64,000 nucleotides of DNA from Moniliophthora roreri (GCA_001466705.2 LATX02000200.1:1054001-1118000), one strand, 5' to 3'. Counted from the stretch's first letter, positions 46,196 to 60,323 are shown. A program made the numbers and translations. Notes: generated by a model not told the origin, from the sequence alone.

Positions 46196-47601
46196 TTACT
46201 TGCACTGTAAAGAATCAGTAAACTGCCTTTTTCTCGAACCAAAATCGTACTCACCTGGGAGTAGTAAGGCGGGCTGACCTCAACACAGGTATAGGGGCTG
46301 ACACAAACAGTTGGGCCTGTCCAGCCATTGCCTAATAGACGAAACTCGCGGTTAATGATCTGCAAGTCGTCAGATTACTCATAAATGGGCGTCTCACCTC
46401 CACATTGTCCCCATTGCGTCTGCTGGGGTCCTGTGGCGACAGTGGTGGAGGTAGCAATAGTCGTGGAAGGCGGTACTTCCGTGGTGCCTGGAGCGGAGGT
46501 CGTGCCAACAGTAGTGCCACCAGAGCCGCTTCCAATGGTCGTGGTGATAGGTCCGTTCTCGACGTATACACCAGAGAAGTACCAGTCTTCAGTGACACCG
46601 CTTGCAATCACACGAAGAACACCAAGGTGCCAGTCAGCCGAGTTTGTGGAGGTGGACGCGGAAATGTTCTGCACGACCTTGACGAGGGGGTTCGATCCTG
46701 TGGATGCCCACAGGCCAACTGTGCCTCTGGAGAACTGTAGAAATGGTGAGTTGGTTTTGCGCTGACCTCCTGGCATGGACGACTCACGTCGATGTCGTAG
46801 GCAAAGTTGAACCATGTGTCGGCTGTGAACGGCGTGCTCCATTTCGAGACGCCACCAACGTGCCATTGCAGGTCACTTGGGTTGGACCCGACTCCGTACT
46901 TGAGCTCAGTAAAGTGGCTCTCGAAGAAGGCAACTTGGTGCTCTTTCGTAGGCTACACACAAGATTTGAGCAACCAGGCATCATTTGAGGGACAGTTTGA
47001 CTTACATCGGGTGCATTGGTGTTGCTTCGCTTCACGGAGAAGTGGTAGAAGAGATTACCGCTACCGAGGTTAGCCGTGGTTTGCGGGATAAGTTCGGTTC
47101 TGGCCATAGTCTGACCGTTCCTGACAGAAGGATTCGGTTCAGAGGAGTACCAATAAGGAATTGTTCATCCCTTACCAGGTTGCACCGCTATCAATAGTGC
47201 TCTTAAGACCGCGCTGCTCAGAGGACATGGCTGGGTTCTTGTAGTCGGAGGAGACGGCAAGGTAATGCGAAGTGGGCTGACTCCCGTGAATGTACTAGAA
47301 AACCCTTCAGCTGTAAGGTTGGACCGCAATATCTTGACGGACATACCCATTGGTAGGTACCAACTTGGTTGGCCCAGGACCCTTCATCGACGCCTTAGCG
47401 ACATCATCAAGCAAACAAAAGGATGCTCACATTTGTCGAAGTCCGCCGCACTGGCGTAGGAATTGAAGCTTCCATCCCAGAGCTTCGTACCTTCGTTGGC
47501 TTGTCAGTCTCCAAATTGGATACAAATTATAGAAAGTCAATACCTGCGGAAGCGACACTGGCCAAGACGGCGAAGAGAGTAGCAACGGTCAGACGGTACA
47601 T
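46196..47601 (-). CDS. GH131 beta-glucanase with C-terminal CBM1
   Basis: Signal peptide MYRLTVATLFAVLASVASAG, interrupted by a first intron (GTATTG...GAAG). It is followed by TKLWDGSFNSYASAADFDKW, the GH131 N-terminal phrase. Further exons give ADWHLGVLRVIASGVTEDWY and FSGVYVENGP, matching the C-terminal end of the GH131 beta-sandwich. A Thr/Ser-rich linker (TTTIGSGSGGTTVGTTS etc.) leads to CBM1: TQWGQCGG, then GWTGPTVCVSPYTCVEVSPP and YYSQCK. The last intron leaves only TGC AAG TAA in the final exon. GH131 enzymes cleave beta-1,3/1,6 and beta-1,4 glucans; CBM1 binds cellulose, so secretion for cell-wall breakdown is likely. Confidence 0.9.
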
Positions 47602-47916
47602 TATGCCCGGACTGCCATCGCTCAGTACCTGTCACTTATAAACACACCTCTAGAATATCGGTAAACTCTCGCAACGCGCTAAGAGCCAGGAGAAATGCAG
47701 GAAAAACGTCGGCAGCGTTGAAATGGCAACAATGGCATCATTCAATGTGTTTGAGGCAATTGTTATTCAGTCGGAAAATCGAAGGGGTTATGCATGATAG
47801 CACTTGTCGTTCGAAAGCAATAGCATTACAAGATTACTCGGCAAGTGTAGAATAGATGTGGTATCACAACGTTCCTAGATATCAAAGCTTGAAGGAACTA
47901 CAAACGAGAAATAAAA

Positions 47917-50900
47917 TCACTCTGCCCTCTTGAACATCCACGAGGTAAGCCATGACTTTTGCGTCCGTGTCTTGTCAGCTTCAGCCTGCTCTTCCTCAAT
48001 GCGGTTCTGAAGTGCGAGCCGTTCTTCGGCAAGCACCTCGTGATAGATGGCACGATTTGTTGATATGTTTTGTGCCCTCTGTGGCCGTTCTAACGAGATG
48101 CGAGACACTGATGGTGCGTTCAGTACTAGATCACCTTGGGCATGCACGTCGGGACGTTGCCCTAGTTCATCCATTGCTGACCGCGATCTTTCCAGGTTGA
48201 GAGGCTGGTCGAAAGCAGACATGAGGGATTTCGTTCTACCCGGCGGACGTAGAGTATCAGAGAAAGATCGGTAAGAGAATACTGTACCCCTCGCAGACGC
48301 GGAGGTACTAGGTCGGGCACCTGAGTTCCTTGATGCATTCGAGCCACCAGCAGTGCTAGGTCTCCGGCGGAATGTCGAAGGTCTGCGAGGGCGCGCAGCG
48401 TTTTCTACATCGTCTCCCGCTTCAGCTCGTTTCGCAAGGACGGCAGGAAGATCTATGGTTTCTGTTCCATCTACCTCTTCTGGTTCTGAGGTGAACGGTA
48501 AATTAACGAAGCTGATATGTGCTGGCTCGTTGAATGGGGTTGAAGGTGAGGAAGTTAACGATGATTGGGAAGGGGTGCTGGTCTCTGGCACGCCTAACCA
48601 TGTTCCAATCTGACCCGCCGCGGGGTCTACGGAAATGGCAATCTTGAGATCAACAGTATCGTCTAAATCCAGCACGCCGCACGGGCCTCGTGGAAGCCAT
48701 AACACGTTGTTAATGGTCCTCGTGTAATATGGGTTGTCATACGGGAGATCAATTGTTGTTTGATCATCCCAGGAAGTAGGTGGTGGATGCACCGAGACAG
48801 GCCCGATATCATCCTCGGATTGTGAAGGTGCGTTTGTATTTATGTGAGGCGGAACTTCGCTAGGAACGACGACCTCATGGGAATTTGGGTCAAGAGATAC
48901 GAATGGTCCCAATGCGGTAGTTGGTAGGGACTTTATCCGAGTCAAACTCGATTTGTCGACACGGAAAGGGTTGGGGTGACGCTGTTGAGGATGACTAGGA
49001 CGATGACGAATGGTGGCATAGGAAAAGGAAACCCATTCGGGGAGACGCCAAGTGCCTTTGGAATTATTTGCAAGAGAGTTTACGACCAGGCCGCGTTGAG
49101 CATCTTCTTGTTCATCGGTTTGGTTCTCTATTATATGATCCGAATCTTCTTCACCTGCTACAGGTGAGCTCCGGCCACATACAACTTCGGCTTCTGCAAT
49201 GTCATCTCTTTCAAATTGAGCCCGACATGTGCGAGTGATGCTAAGATGCACAGTAATCAGTTTTTCCGATCGCGAAATGTTCACTGACGTACTTACAATA
49301 TTTTGACAACTGCTGTAAATGCGATTAGGAAAGCCGCGAGTCCGACGTTTACTTCCTTCTTAAGAACGACCATGTATGCAAGGAAGACAGCCTGACCACA
49401 TATCAATTTGGTAAGGGCGGAAAAATAGCTTCATTTAAATATACCTGTGATAATATTAGACCTGCATTGGAAGGATTAACTACTTTCTCCTCGTTTTGTG
49501 ACCTTGACGTACCATCCATTGAATATCGAATCATCCTAATTAATAGCACTTGACCGTTCATCTCGTAGTTTTTGGCGTAAACGTGGATCAACTGATTCTT
49601 GACGACGCCTACGGAAACATTGTTAGCAGTTCACGCAAGTCCATGTAGTACTGCTCACCATTCTCAACAAAGAAATAAATGCATCCGAACGGCAATACGA
49701 ACGGATTGAGCACCGAGAAGAGTAATAGCACGTGTATGACCAAGAGATGTGTCGGCAGCCAGTCTTCAAAACATGATAAGCGCCTACCAGACCACTTGAG
49801 TGCCTGATTTGCTTACAGTAGTAGTTAAATGTACGCGGTCGGATCCCGACCGAGCGCTTGCGTCTATATGAACATCATTCAATGGAAGGTGGATATCTAG
49901 ACGGACATAGCTCTTACGGTGTTATTTGACGGCGTGTGGTCGGGTACATAATGAGGGGCAGCCCAACTGCGAAGTGTATGAGCACATATATCTCGTACAA
50001 AGATGGAATGGACTTACGAAGTGCAATCTCGAACCCTCCGTGCATAGCAAGCGTGAAAATCACTGAGATACATTAATCAACATTGATTCAATGACAGACC
50101 ACAGAACTCACGCCATCCAACATAGAAAGGTCCAGCACTGGGAAAGCTAGTACCCACTATACCCAAAATATCCGGTGTACTGGTTTTCGCCCTGAAGGAG
50201 TCTAGCACCGACTGCAACGCAGCGGTACCAACGCAAAAGAACACCAAAACATTGACGATGAGAAACTTGTAATATCGCGTCATGATTCGGTCATGAAGCG
50301 CAGAAAGAGTCGTGATCGTGTGCGCCTTTTTGGCAATGAGGAGGAGAATAAGAGGAATGAGGAGCGCAAGGAGTGCGACGAGAATCGTGGGGAGGAAAGA
50401 TTGGATCACTTCTTCTTCCCAAGGATGTTTGTCAAGGTATGCTTTCTGTTACAAATGTTTAGAGGTAGCTCTCAGGAAGGAAACGTTGAAACACATACCA
50501 AGCCAGGCCAGAATGCAGATATGTTCTGAATGGACACCAGACCGACGAGTAAGGAAACCGGGAACAGCCAGAACAGGGTGAAGGCCCAAACACCAAGGCT
50601 GACCACCCAGTCCTTCACAAACTAGGAAAGATGTCAGTAAAAAAAAAATCGAGAAACGAGGAAGAAGACGCACCTCAGCGTTGAAGGAAGACTTCATTAC
50701 TCGCTGCCAATCCAAATCTTGGTACTGCGGTGCCATGGTGACCATGCACTGAAGCGGATTATGAGGGTGTACTGCAAGATAATTGCATGCCCGTCGCGCA
50801 TCCTCTGCTTTGGCAAAGGTGACAAACGCCGTCGATACTGGATCGTACTTGTTAACAGGCTTGGCACGATTCTCCGTGATGAGAGAAGTGAGGAGATTGA

Positions 50901-52833
50901 GTTTCGCAGTGTAATAGTCGATGGACGGGACGGTCTTGCCGCGGAACAGGTGGGAGAGGTTCACCAGTGGTTGGTAGGGATCCAGACTGCTGCGAGGAAC
51001 GCTAAGAAGAGCGTCCCAAACAGTCTTCTTCTGTTGCTTCTGTCTTCTGCTACCCGGAGAATAGGCAGTAGGCGACAATTCTGTTTCACCATCACCATCT
51101 TGCGAACCTTCGGCACGCAATCTCTTGAACGCATAATTCCCAAGAGACGAGTTGCCCTCCTTGCCTGCCAAGTTGAGCAGTCCAAACTCTTCAACAAACG
51201 GCCCGAGGACTTTGATAAGCTGTTCCATACGTTCTTCTTCACTGAGTACACCTCCCTGCGAGGGGTCGCCAGACTCGATGTCGGCATTCGTCTTCCTCTG
51301 CTTGGCAATAAGGGCTGCCCTGGACCCTCTACGAGAGAATTTGAACGGCTTGTTCGCCTCTTTCAACTCCATCGCACGTTTAACGGCTGCCAGGGCCTTC
51401 TTTGCAAGCTTGATATGGGCTGATTCAAGCTGCCGCAGGATTTCCTCCCGGCGTTCTAGCAGCGATGCCAGCTCGGTCATCTTGCGCGCGATTACCACTC
51501 GTTCTATCACCGGAACATCATCAGGATTAGGTCTCATATTGGATGGTTGAGACCCTTCATCTTTGCTATGCGTGAGATGAGGTATGTGCTTCGCGTGATT
51601 GAAGATGAAGGCTAATGATTTGTTGATGAACCCCGGTTGAGTAGTAGAATTGACACCCATAGCCGGCTTCTCGAGCTTGCGGGACATGTAATACTGAAAG
51701 TATTCCCGCAGTTCCTTTTCATCGCGAAGCTGTGGCGGAATATTGGCAACCATAATCGTACGAAAACGAAGACCATCATTAGACAAGTCGACCTCTGTCG
51801 GTGGCACATCCGCAAAGGCGTATTGGGGATGAGGATGAGGGTGAAAGTCTTCGCATGTGGGTGGATTCAATTGGCGCCGAGCAATATTCTCGGCACGCAT
51901 CTTGAATGCACCATGCATGATCCAGAATAGCGTAGCTATCCAGGAAAGTGTAATCCAGAACAGGAGACATATGTGGATCCAGAGTAGGGATAATCCGTGC
52001 GCGGACCCGACCAGTGACGATATCGAGGCCCGGGTCATCGATTTCTGGGAGATGCTATCTTCTGAGAACTCTAAGTGTATGGGAAATAAAATAGGAAAGG
52101 TCGTGAAGACATGAAGCAGCGTGAACCAAACTATTGAAAGTGCGTGAGAATCAAAGAAGCACGGTGTGGCATGTAGCACGTACAACAACCACGAAGGAAT
52201 CGTATATATAAGGCAGCATCAAGTCCTCTGAGCTCGTTGATTTTTTGTTCAGGAAACTTCATGACTCGTGGAACCCATGATAATGGCCATCCTCTAGGCG
52301 ACGGAGGCGACGGATACCTAGGCGAACGGCTTATCAGCATTACCATGAAGTAATTCGGTTCGAGCGGCAGACCTTGCCCAACACCTTCCTTGATAGAGAC
52401 TGTAGGATTATTAGTATCAGTACTGCACGAAGAACCCGCATCATCGTACGACTGCACTTTAGCGCTCGGGCCCCTATTGAAGCCGGACTTACTAGCCAAA
52501 TTCCCAGCTTTCTCTACTCCCCATTCCCTTCTCCCTCATTTTCCCTCGTCTGACCCGTTTCATGATTTCTTGTCCTCCGACGCATAAAACCGTAATTCCA
52601 ATTGCAATCACAGTCTGATTTATGAGCCCGCTGAAGAGAGACAATTGACTCAACAATGTCAGACCATATTTGAGGGCTTTCCGCACCTGTAATTTTTCGA
52701 GAAAGGCCTTGTTTGGATATCGGTCATTTTCGAGGTTGATTTGGCAGCGATTCAGAAGGAAGGAACAAGGATTTGCGGTGTCAGATGGACGTGAGCATGA
52801 GAGGAGCACGCAGATGGAGTGCTGAAAGCTCAA
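47917..52833 (-). CDS. CSC1/OSCA/TMEM63-type cation channel (DUF221)
   Basis: The N-terminal exon contains LFSGLINQTVIAIGITVLCV and RVMKFPEQKINELRGLDAAL, typical of the RSN1 N-terminal helices of Csc1 proteins. The exon near 52100-51900 gives two more helices (WIHICLLFWITLSWIATLFW). The cytosolic PHM7-like domain follows: RTIMVANIPPQLRDEKELRE, DYYTAKLNLLTSLI, STAFVTFAKAEDARRACNYL and DLDWQRVM. The seven-helix core is spread over many short exons from 50640 to 49290 (e.g. LPTILVALLALLIPLILLLI). A long disordered cytosolic tail (49230-47917) ends TSWMFKRAE. Family members are osmotically or mechanically gated cation channels. The start is uncertain: ATG 52833 is the first in frame, but a further upstream exon is possible. 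Confidence 0.82.
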
Positions 52834-53309
52834 TGTTCTGATCTGCTTGACTTACACGTGACTATGACGGAGAACTCGGCTAACGTCGCTGCGCCGGCTC
52901 ATATGCCGAACTGGGTTCCGGCCTCAGCAAACTCAAATTCTCGCCTGTGGCGCTAGAATCACTTGAAAACGAACTCTGGAGTATTTTGAGGCCTTGGTGA
53001 AACGACATGTAGTGCTGACATGAAATGCCGTCCTGCACGAGTATATATTTCTACTGTGGTGGACTTGGCAGACTGATTTTCGCTCTTGTGGCTCTGATTT
53101 ACTGTATTGGGGGCCCTCTGCTGGCCTGAGAACAGTTCACATTTTTTAGGCGGGTGTTCCGACTCTGAAGCGAATTTTCAATGTCTCTGCTAAGCCACCC
53201 TAGCTACTGGATTTATGATGACATGACCTCACGTTTTACACAATGACGCAGGTGAAACAAAGTTCGCGCTCTCCCATTATTTGTAAAATTCTATATAAAC
53301 AAATCTGAT
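52834..53309. other. Intergenic region
   Basis: About 0.5 kb between the CSC1-like gene start and the NDUFS4 stop. Nothing was recognised. Confidence 0.4.
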
Positions 53310-54085
53310 CTACTTGGTCTTGTGGATCCGGAGTTTGTTAGGACGGTACAAGTAGTTCTCGCTGTAGTTCTTGGGTGGTATACGCTCAACGGACTCGGGT
53401 TGCCTGGGAGGAATAAACGTGAGATTCTGGAGAGAAAGCGAAGAGTGCCTCAAGGACGTACACATAGTAATCCCAACCTGCAGAATGAACAGTTCAATGT
53501 CATCATTCAGCACGGCAAAAACAACGTCAATATTCCACTCACCTTGTTTCTCGGCAAAATGCATTGCATCCTCTTTGGAGCGGAACGAGAGGCGCGTGCC
53601 TTGCATGTAATCCGCACTGACGTAGGTCAGTCTCAGCAAAAACCATTCAGCCGTAAATTCCACGCACGAACTAGCCCAACCCATCAAGGGATTCTCCCAT
53701 CGTCCACCGCCTTGAAGAATATCGAAATCAATTCTCCATTTATTGGATTTGCCCGACCCGCTTTGCATTGTGTTGCGCGTTGGCTTGTAGATTCGGACTT
53801 GACGGTGTCGCAGTTCAACTGGAAAAGTGGCAGACGTCAAGCAAAGGAAGAAAATTGAGCGTTACGATACGCACTAGGAGCACCGCTAACAACATCTGCA
53901 GTCATTACATCTCGAGCAGGTGCTGGCGCAGTAACAGAAGTCTCCTCCGTCTTCGTGGTGTTTTGTAGTCCTTTCGGGTTGGAGATAGCATCCGATGAAG
54001 CCCACCTTGACGCAACAGCTTGAAAACGGAGTGGCGTACGTCTACATGGAACAGTTGCCTGCTTGCAGGCCCGGAATAAAGACAT
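53310..54085 (-). CDS. NDUFS4: NADH dehydrogenase (complex I) 18/21-kDa Fe-S subunit NDUFS4
   Basis: Start at 54085 (MSLFRACKQATVPCRRTPLR), an Arg-rich mitochondrial presequence. After an intron the mature domain reads IELRHRQVRIYKPTRNTMQS, SNKWRIDFDILQGGGRWENP and LMGWASS. A 54-nt in-frame intron is removed before ADYMQGTRLSFRSKEDAMHF. AEKQGWDYYV and VQPESVERIPPKNYSENYLY follow, ending KLRIHKTK. These are the conserved ETC_C1_NDUFA4/NDUFS4 motifs. The subunit stabilises the N-module of complex I. The in-frame intron could be mistaken for coding sequence, but family conservation requires its removal. It lies 206 bp downstream of the RICTOR stop on the same strand. Confidence 0.93.
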
Positions 54086-54290
54086 GGTTGGGAGAATGAT
54101 TGAGTTGGACGTTCCGTGCAACGCCGGCTGTTGTTTGTCATTACCCCTTGCAACAAACATTGAAAACTCCCCACCTGCAGTTGCTCAACCAGTGAGAGCT
54201 TTGATATTACAAGTATACGTGCTAGAAATACACCGATGCAAAAGTCCAAAGGTATGTACGTGGATATATATCCCAAAGAGCAAAACGACA

Positions 54291-57200
54291 TCACGACGTA
54301 AAACCAATAATCCGACTCACTGGTCGCAGACTGATAGCTGGTCTCTCCGAAGCAACTGGAACCGGAGGCCTCCCAGGATCCACTTCTACATCTTCTTCAC
54401 CATCACTCTCTGACGCACGTCTCGGTCGATTGAACATGCTCAACCGACGATTGAGGTCCGATTCCGGTGGCCGATACGAAGCCTTGGCTTTTAGAGATGC
54501 AGCGCACTCGATAAACGCTGTGACAACACTCTCGTCCCATTCAATATTGAACAGGTCCTGTATGTATCGCCGAACAGGTAGACGATATCTGGATGTTGAC
54601 ATGGTGTGTAACGCTCTGTAGAGCATGGTCGGCGAAGAGAAGACAGCCTTGAATTCTGGTCGAGTTTTCATCCTGCAGCGACTTCAGAACAGTGCATGTA
54701 GGCTAGATGGTCAACATACCTCGCCAGTGACCGCGAAGCAGCATTTGCAATAACCGTGTTGGCAAGATTCTGTATCGCAGTCAATACTTCCAATTCATTT
54801 TCCGCAGTTGGAGGTATCAATTGCGAATCGTTCTGCTCCGGAATATGATGTTTCCAAGGAGGAAGCGAGATGAACTTGTCCACGTCAACGGGTATGCACA
54901 GTCCAGTAGGTAATCCCATGGGTGTTAACGTCGCTTCCCAATGGTAGTCATCGAGGATCTCGCATCCTTGCGAGGTAGATGATATTAAACCCAACATGAA
55001 GAAGCATGTCCTATATGAGAGTAAGCACAATGCTCCAAAGGAATAGCCATGCTACTTACCCTCTCACCGTGGGTATAGGTGAGTGGTTTGCAATATCCAT
55101 AACTGTTGGAATGATCTCTTCCTCCTCCAGGAAGGGAAGACCGCCTTCAGTCGCTCCGATATTGCCCTATGCCTTTGTGAGACTCGCGGTCACTAAAGGT
55201 CACCCAGAACACCTACCACAGCCCAAAGAGTACTTTTCAGTTTCATAATGAGGTCTGGATCCCCGCTCTCATGTCCATGTTGCCGGATAAACTGAGCGAA
55301 GTCTGCGAAATGGCCCTTTTCTTGAAGGACCTGACACCCCAGCTCCGTCTTCGACATCTCACCGTAGAAGTGAGGAGGTACAGTCTCTAGTACGCTGTCG
55401 TAGTTTCAGTTCGGTGTGTCATTACCCCACATCAAACGGACTTACTTGTTATGATCTTCTTCCTCCCCAGGTATCGAATTGCTAAAGACATGCGCAAGGA
55501 ACACCTCCACCTGGACAACATAGTACAAATTACGTTCACTGTACCAGATATCTATCTCGCGATCGATGTACCCCGAATCGAACAAGTATCGGAACCCTGT
55601 CGGTGTCGACATGAACCTAGGGAACACAAGAACATGGTCAGTGATCAAGTGACGGGTTGTCCCTGACATCAACTCACTTTAACAACAATGAATTCCCGAT
55701 GTCCCCCAAGTGATCCATCGTCGGTCGCATCTCCACAACGAGTTCAAGAACGCCCTTGGACTCGCAAGCTTCTTCTAAATATTTGACTGCTACTTCACGG
55801 ACTTGGGCGGAAGGATCATATAACTGAGTGAGCAGCAACCGTAGCATCCAAGCACTGGCAACGGGTGCTCGGCGAATGAGCTCACCCAAGTGATGTGTGG
55901 CGAATACTTGGATGCGCTATACATTTAGTTAGGAGGGACAGATATCGAGTGTAATGAGGGGAACAAACCTTGTTACTCGTCGTCAGTGCCTTCGAAAGCA
56001 CGATACGAGGGTGACCATCGCTGAGAAACGTGTCAACAAGAAGATTGAGAAGCAGAGTGGGAGCCGTACATGGTGTAATCTAGGTTCTCAACGATTCCTT
56101 TAATTAGATCTTCTCGACTTTTTAGATCACTGAGGTGGTAAAAGGCGGTAAAGATGTTGTATTTTTCCAATATCCTGGCGTAGTTCGTTCAGCGTCAACT
56201 GTCAATGAAGGAGCTGAAGCCACCCACTCCATGCCTTCCTTGTGTTTACTCAATGTCCCAAGCATCTCAAGATATCCATACGTCAACGTGTCCGCAATCC
56301 GTCTCTTGGAGAATATTGGATCGGCGTCTGGTGCGCCATTGAACTATATCAATCCGAATCAGTGAAAATTCCTCTGATCAAGCAGACATTATACCGGGTC
56401 AAGCTGAGCAAAACACTTCACAATTTGACCCATGAACGGATCTTCTGACGAAAGATACCGTGTCCCGTCGGCGCTGGACAGGAGCGTTGTGAGCAAGGAA
56501 CATCCCAGTCGTACCCATCGCGAGTTCACCTGTCACAAAGCTCAGAAAGACGAACATCTGGCAGGGCACTGCACGAACCATATTCCTATGCAAGTCTGAA
56601 AATCGACGGCTGAAAGGATGAAAGAAGGACATCAATCGCCGGATGAATCTTGCTCCTTTGATTGCTTCATCCATACGTTTGGTATTCAGCAGAGGACCCT
56701 CGATCAACTCTTGAATAGTGTCGAAATTCCATTTTGCATGGTCTTTTGTGAACATGACCTGAAGGCCGTCATTAGCTACGCCAGAAATCCTGAAGCACCG
56801 AAGAATCACCTGTGTCTCCAACAACGAATTCTGGAATGTCTTATCGTCCATCTGCATACCAATCTTAATCTTCGCTTGCTCGACTTGTCTTTGCCCTCTC
56901 CGCACGGCATCATCCACCGAATTGGAACGTAACCGATAGTTTTTAACTAGGCCAGGTTCCAAACGAGTACGGTTCCGATTTAGACTGTCAATGGCCGACA
57001 GCACCGAAGTCCCCACGAGCCTGCTCTCGTTCTCCCGATACTCGGATGCCATCTGGAAGATTTTGGGAAGGGCTTGGATCCTTGCTGCAACTGACAGAGG
57101 TAATATTCTATTGGACATTTGTAAGATTTCGCCCATGAGAAGCGTAGCTTTCCGGGAGAGATTGGTTCCAGTTGTGGACTCCTCAATCATTGATGTGAGC

Positions 57201-59256
57201 GCTCCCAGGAGATCTGCATTAGTGAAGACTAAGAGTAAAAGAGCTAGGTATTGGTCCGTTAACTTGAGCGTTTGGAAGTTCCGTTCAGAAGGCTCTGTCT
57301 CATTTTTCTCGGCTTTAGCGCCACCACGAGACCGGTACACTATAATGATACTTAGAAACTCGAGATGAAACGACGAAGAAGAAATCGTACTCGTTAATCT
57401 TCTTCCCGTAATAAAAGTCTGGTACCACTCCGGCGACTTAATATTAAACAGGTCGAAGAACATGTTTATGATAATATCCTGACGTTTTTTGGAAATGAGA
57501 ATGGTATAGATCCGCCGAGCACAACGCTACTGACCCTCGTCTCTAGTGATGGTATGCGAAGAGTGTCCACCAATGACCGTATTGCGCGCATATCATCCAT
57601 GCAAAAGTACATCAAACCTAGACAGGCGGGTAATTAAACTCGGACAACTCCTTGAAAGTTGTTACGCACCACTCCAGGTTCTTAACATCAGTAGTACAAC
57701 CCTCACACAACTTCTCATGCGATCTGCATGGTCTACGCCTTTCCCATAAGCGTCTGTGATCGCGGACAAAGTTATCTATCGAATCGGGCATTGAGTACGC
57801 GGCCATACCAATAATAGGAAACCCACCTCAAGGTCAATGCCCACATTCAGGTAGGCTCGACTCCGCGGTGATTCAGCGATGTGGAGGAAGGTGAAGGCAA
57901 GGATCGGGGCAAGTTCGATGGGTCCTTCGCCGAAAGCATGCAGTAGGAAGCGAATGCCCCCTGTCTTTGCCACGAGATCTATGTCCATCACGACTGGGCG
58001 CCGGATGTGAGAACAACCTTAGACATGATACACGGAAACTTACTGAGTTCAGCCAAAGTCTGAATACAGATCAGTCTGAAAGGATCCTCTGCATGTTCTG
58101 CAACAGCAACTAATGCGCGCATCACTGGTTCCGATAACGGGACAATGCCACAGTCATCACCATTCTGCATTTCTCGCCGAACAGTCCCGACTTCCACAAT
58201 CGTGCGTATCAACTTGATGACTTGCTCTTTCTCAGCGGCAAATTTGTTGTCCCTGTGTAAGGTTCTGATGATATACCAGTCGATGTTCTGCTTCCGGAGG
58301 TTTCTGACAGATTCGGCGTCGACAAGGCTATGACGGATGACACGGTAAGCTATTGCGCGACATTGTATTGAGCGCTTATCGGCCAGTGCTGGCACGACAC
58401 TAGGGGAGGATCAAATTAGTATAGGTCGCCACAACGACACAGATACGCACGCCTGTACCACATCCGCAACTTTCAGCTCATACCTAACCCGCACATTGTT
58501 CTGTAGCACCGAGCCCAACTTGGACATTGTCTCAATCCATTTACTATCCGGCTTAGACGATTCTGCAGTCGATGAGTCACTAGGGGACGTTTCCCCTGCT
58601 TTGAGTGAAACGAGAGTTGCAATGTAAGCTTGAGCATTGTGAAGTACTGTCCGAAAGTCTTCTCCTGTCTCAAGTTGAGCACTCACTCGCTACCACCGAC
58701 AATGGTTCTCGTACCTTTCTCATCTGGCTCCTCCCTTCTCCTGTGCTGCTGGTGTTGACCCCTGAGCGCCGACTCTGTTGATGCGTAAAGCAATTGCCTT
58801 TTGGACTGGAAAGGTCGAACGCACGTATATCCGACCTCTTGTTCTTGATAGTTTCAATCCGGCTATTTGCAGCTTGAAGTTCAGACTGGACTTGCCTCCG
58901 CAATTTATCCTATGCAACAGAGGTTTGTCAGAAGTCCGTTGTTGTCGATGTAGTACTCACCGCTAATGGCATATCCAGGAGATTCTGGGCTCCTTCCTTG
59001 ATTCGATTCTCTTTGACAAGACGGGCATCCAAGACCTCCAACTACCTCAAGCAGAATGTGTGCCAATGCGATCGAATATTCGCGTCATAAAGTTACATAC
59101 CTGTTCATTGTAATCCTTGCCCCCCAAATCGCTCTCCAAATCGAATGCATCAATCAAGTCTGTACTTGTGTTAACCAGACTTATCGGCAAAGACGACACA
59201 GAACTAGTAGAGGCATTCAGAGTAGTCCCGCTTAGCGTAGTAAGGTGGGAAGGCAT
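54291..59256 (-). CDS. RICTOR: RICTOR/Tsc11/Ste20 homologue, TORC2 subunit
   Basis: The N terminus MPSHLTTLSGTTLNASTSSV leads into an HR1-like coiled coil (LLDMPLA..., RRQVQSELQAANSRIETIKN). The RICTOR N-terminal block follows: QCRAIAYRVIRHSLVDAESV, RNLRKQNIDWYIIRTLHRDN and KFAAEKEQVIKLIRTIVEVG. Armadillo-like repeats continue (LLHAFGEGPIELAPILAFTF; LLMGEILQMSNRILPLS). Toward the C terminus are FDTIQELIEGPLLNTKRMDE, LKSTLWAVGNIGATEGGLPF-like codons near 55200, IIPTVMDIANHSPIPTVRG, CFFMLGLISSTSQGCEILDD and YHWE. The end reads PVSRIIGFTS at 54291. About 15 introns occur; borders are approximate. RICTOR is the defining scaffold of TOR complex 2, acting on AGC kinases. No break was found. Confidence 0.88.
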
Positions 59257-59484
59257 AACGCCCGAGATGGTCGTGTCGCAAGATCAGAGCAAAAAGATCA
59301 CAGAGCTAAGCGCGGCAGTATTCAACTTCCCACGCTGCCCCTGTATATTCACACTTTATGTCGGACCCGTCTCAAACATCGAATGCATGCATGATGGTGC
59401 ATAAAGGGATTGTGTACATGGATGAGATCATAGACATGCATACTACACCTAATTCTGCATCTCCCCCACGAAAGCTCAATTCTT

Positions 59485-60323
59485 CTATGCCCGGGCAGCC
59501 TCAATACGCTTGCGTGCTACTTGCCGTCTGTTGAGACCAGTGAGAGCAGAAGAAACCTTGTCTGTAGCCTTCTCGACCTCCTCATCCGAAGCAGCGAGAA
59601 TGATCTCGACATGGCATGGGTGACCCTGGTAAGGGTTGATACGACCGTGGGCACGATATGTGCGACGGCGGGTTTTCTATACCGAGATAAGTACCTCAAG
59701 ACTCAATTGACTGGTGGGAGACCAAACATACAGGAGCCTGTTGGACGACGATGTTCTTGATGACCAGATCCTCGACATCAATATTTTTAGCATCAGCATT
59801 AGATTCGGCGTTCTTCAAGAGGCGGGTGATGAATTTGACGGATTTCTCGGGCCAGCGACCTGAATAAAAAAATGAGAATCCTGGATAGTTGTAAGATTCA
59901 CGGATTACGCACCTTGCGTAGCACCGAATTGCTTAGCCTGACTCGCACGTCCAACACCACCAGAGAACCGTCTGAAGGGGATGACCTGTTTGTGGTCCTT
60001 GACATCGCTGAGGTACGTGTATGCTTTGGTAAGTTTGAGCCCTGACGATTTGCCCATCAGATTCTATCCAACTCGCATAATTTCCTGACATCCTCACCAG
60101 TGAGAGCAGCCGCGACTTCCCGCATGTTCTTGAAGTGGGTGCGGAGGTATTCACCTCGTGCACGGGAAGCTAAGAAGAATCCCTAAGTATCAAGGCCATT
60201 TCTGAAGTAAATGTCGCGTACTCTTTTCGGGGTTGGTGGCAAGAGCGGCGGCGGCGTAACGAACTGGACTCAAAGGTAAGTATTAGTTCAATCTCGTAGA
60301 ACGCAGCGGCAGCACTTACCCAT
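59485..60323 (-). CDS. RPL17: 60S ribosomal protein uL22 (RPL17)
   Basis: The first exon holds only ATGG (60323-60320); after an intron ending CCAG the protein continues [15 protein letters not shown]. Later exons give [60 protein letters not shown] and [60 protein letters not shown] and the end RIEAARA (TAG at 59485) follow. These match uL22 of fungi throughout. A tiny first coding exon is common in ribosomal protein genes. It lines the polypeptide exit tunnel of the large subunit. A MITE lies about 200 bp upstream of its start codon. Confidence 0.95.

Noticed and set aside
53310..53840. Reading NDUFS4 as one uninterrupted 176-codon exon
   Set aside because: The open frame includes 54 nt with good GTGCGT...TCAG splice ends that break the conserved WASSADYMQGTR, plus further non-conserved intron sequence.
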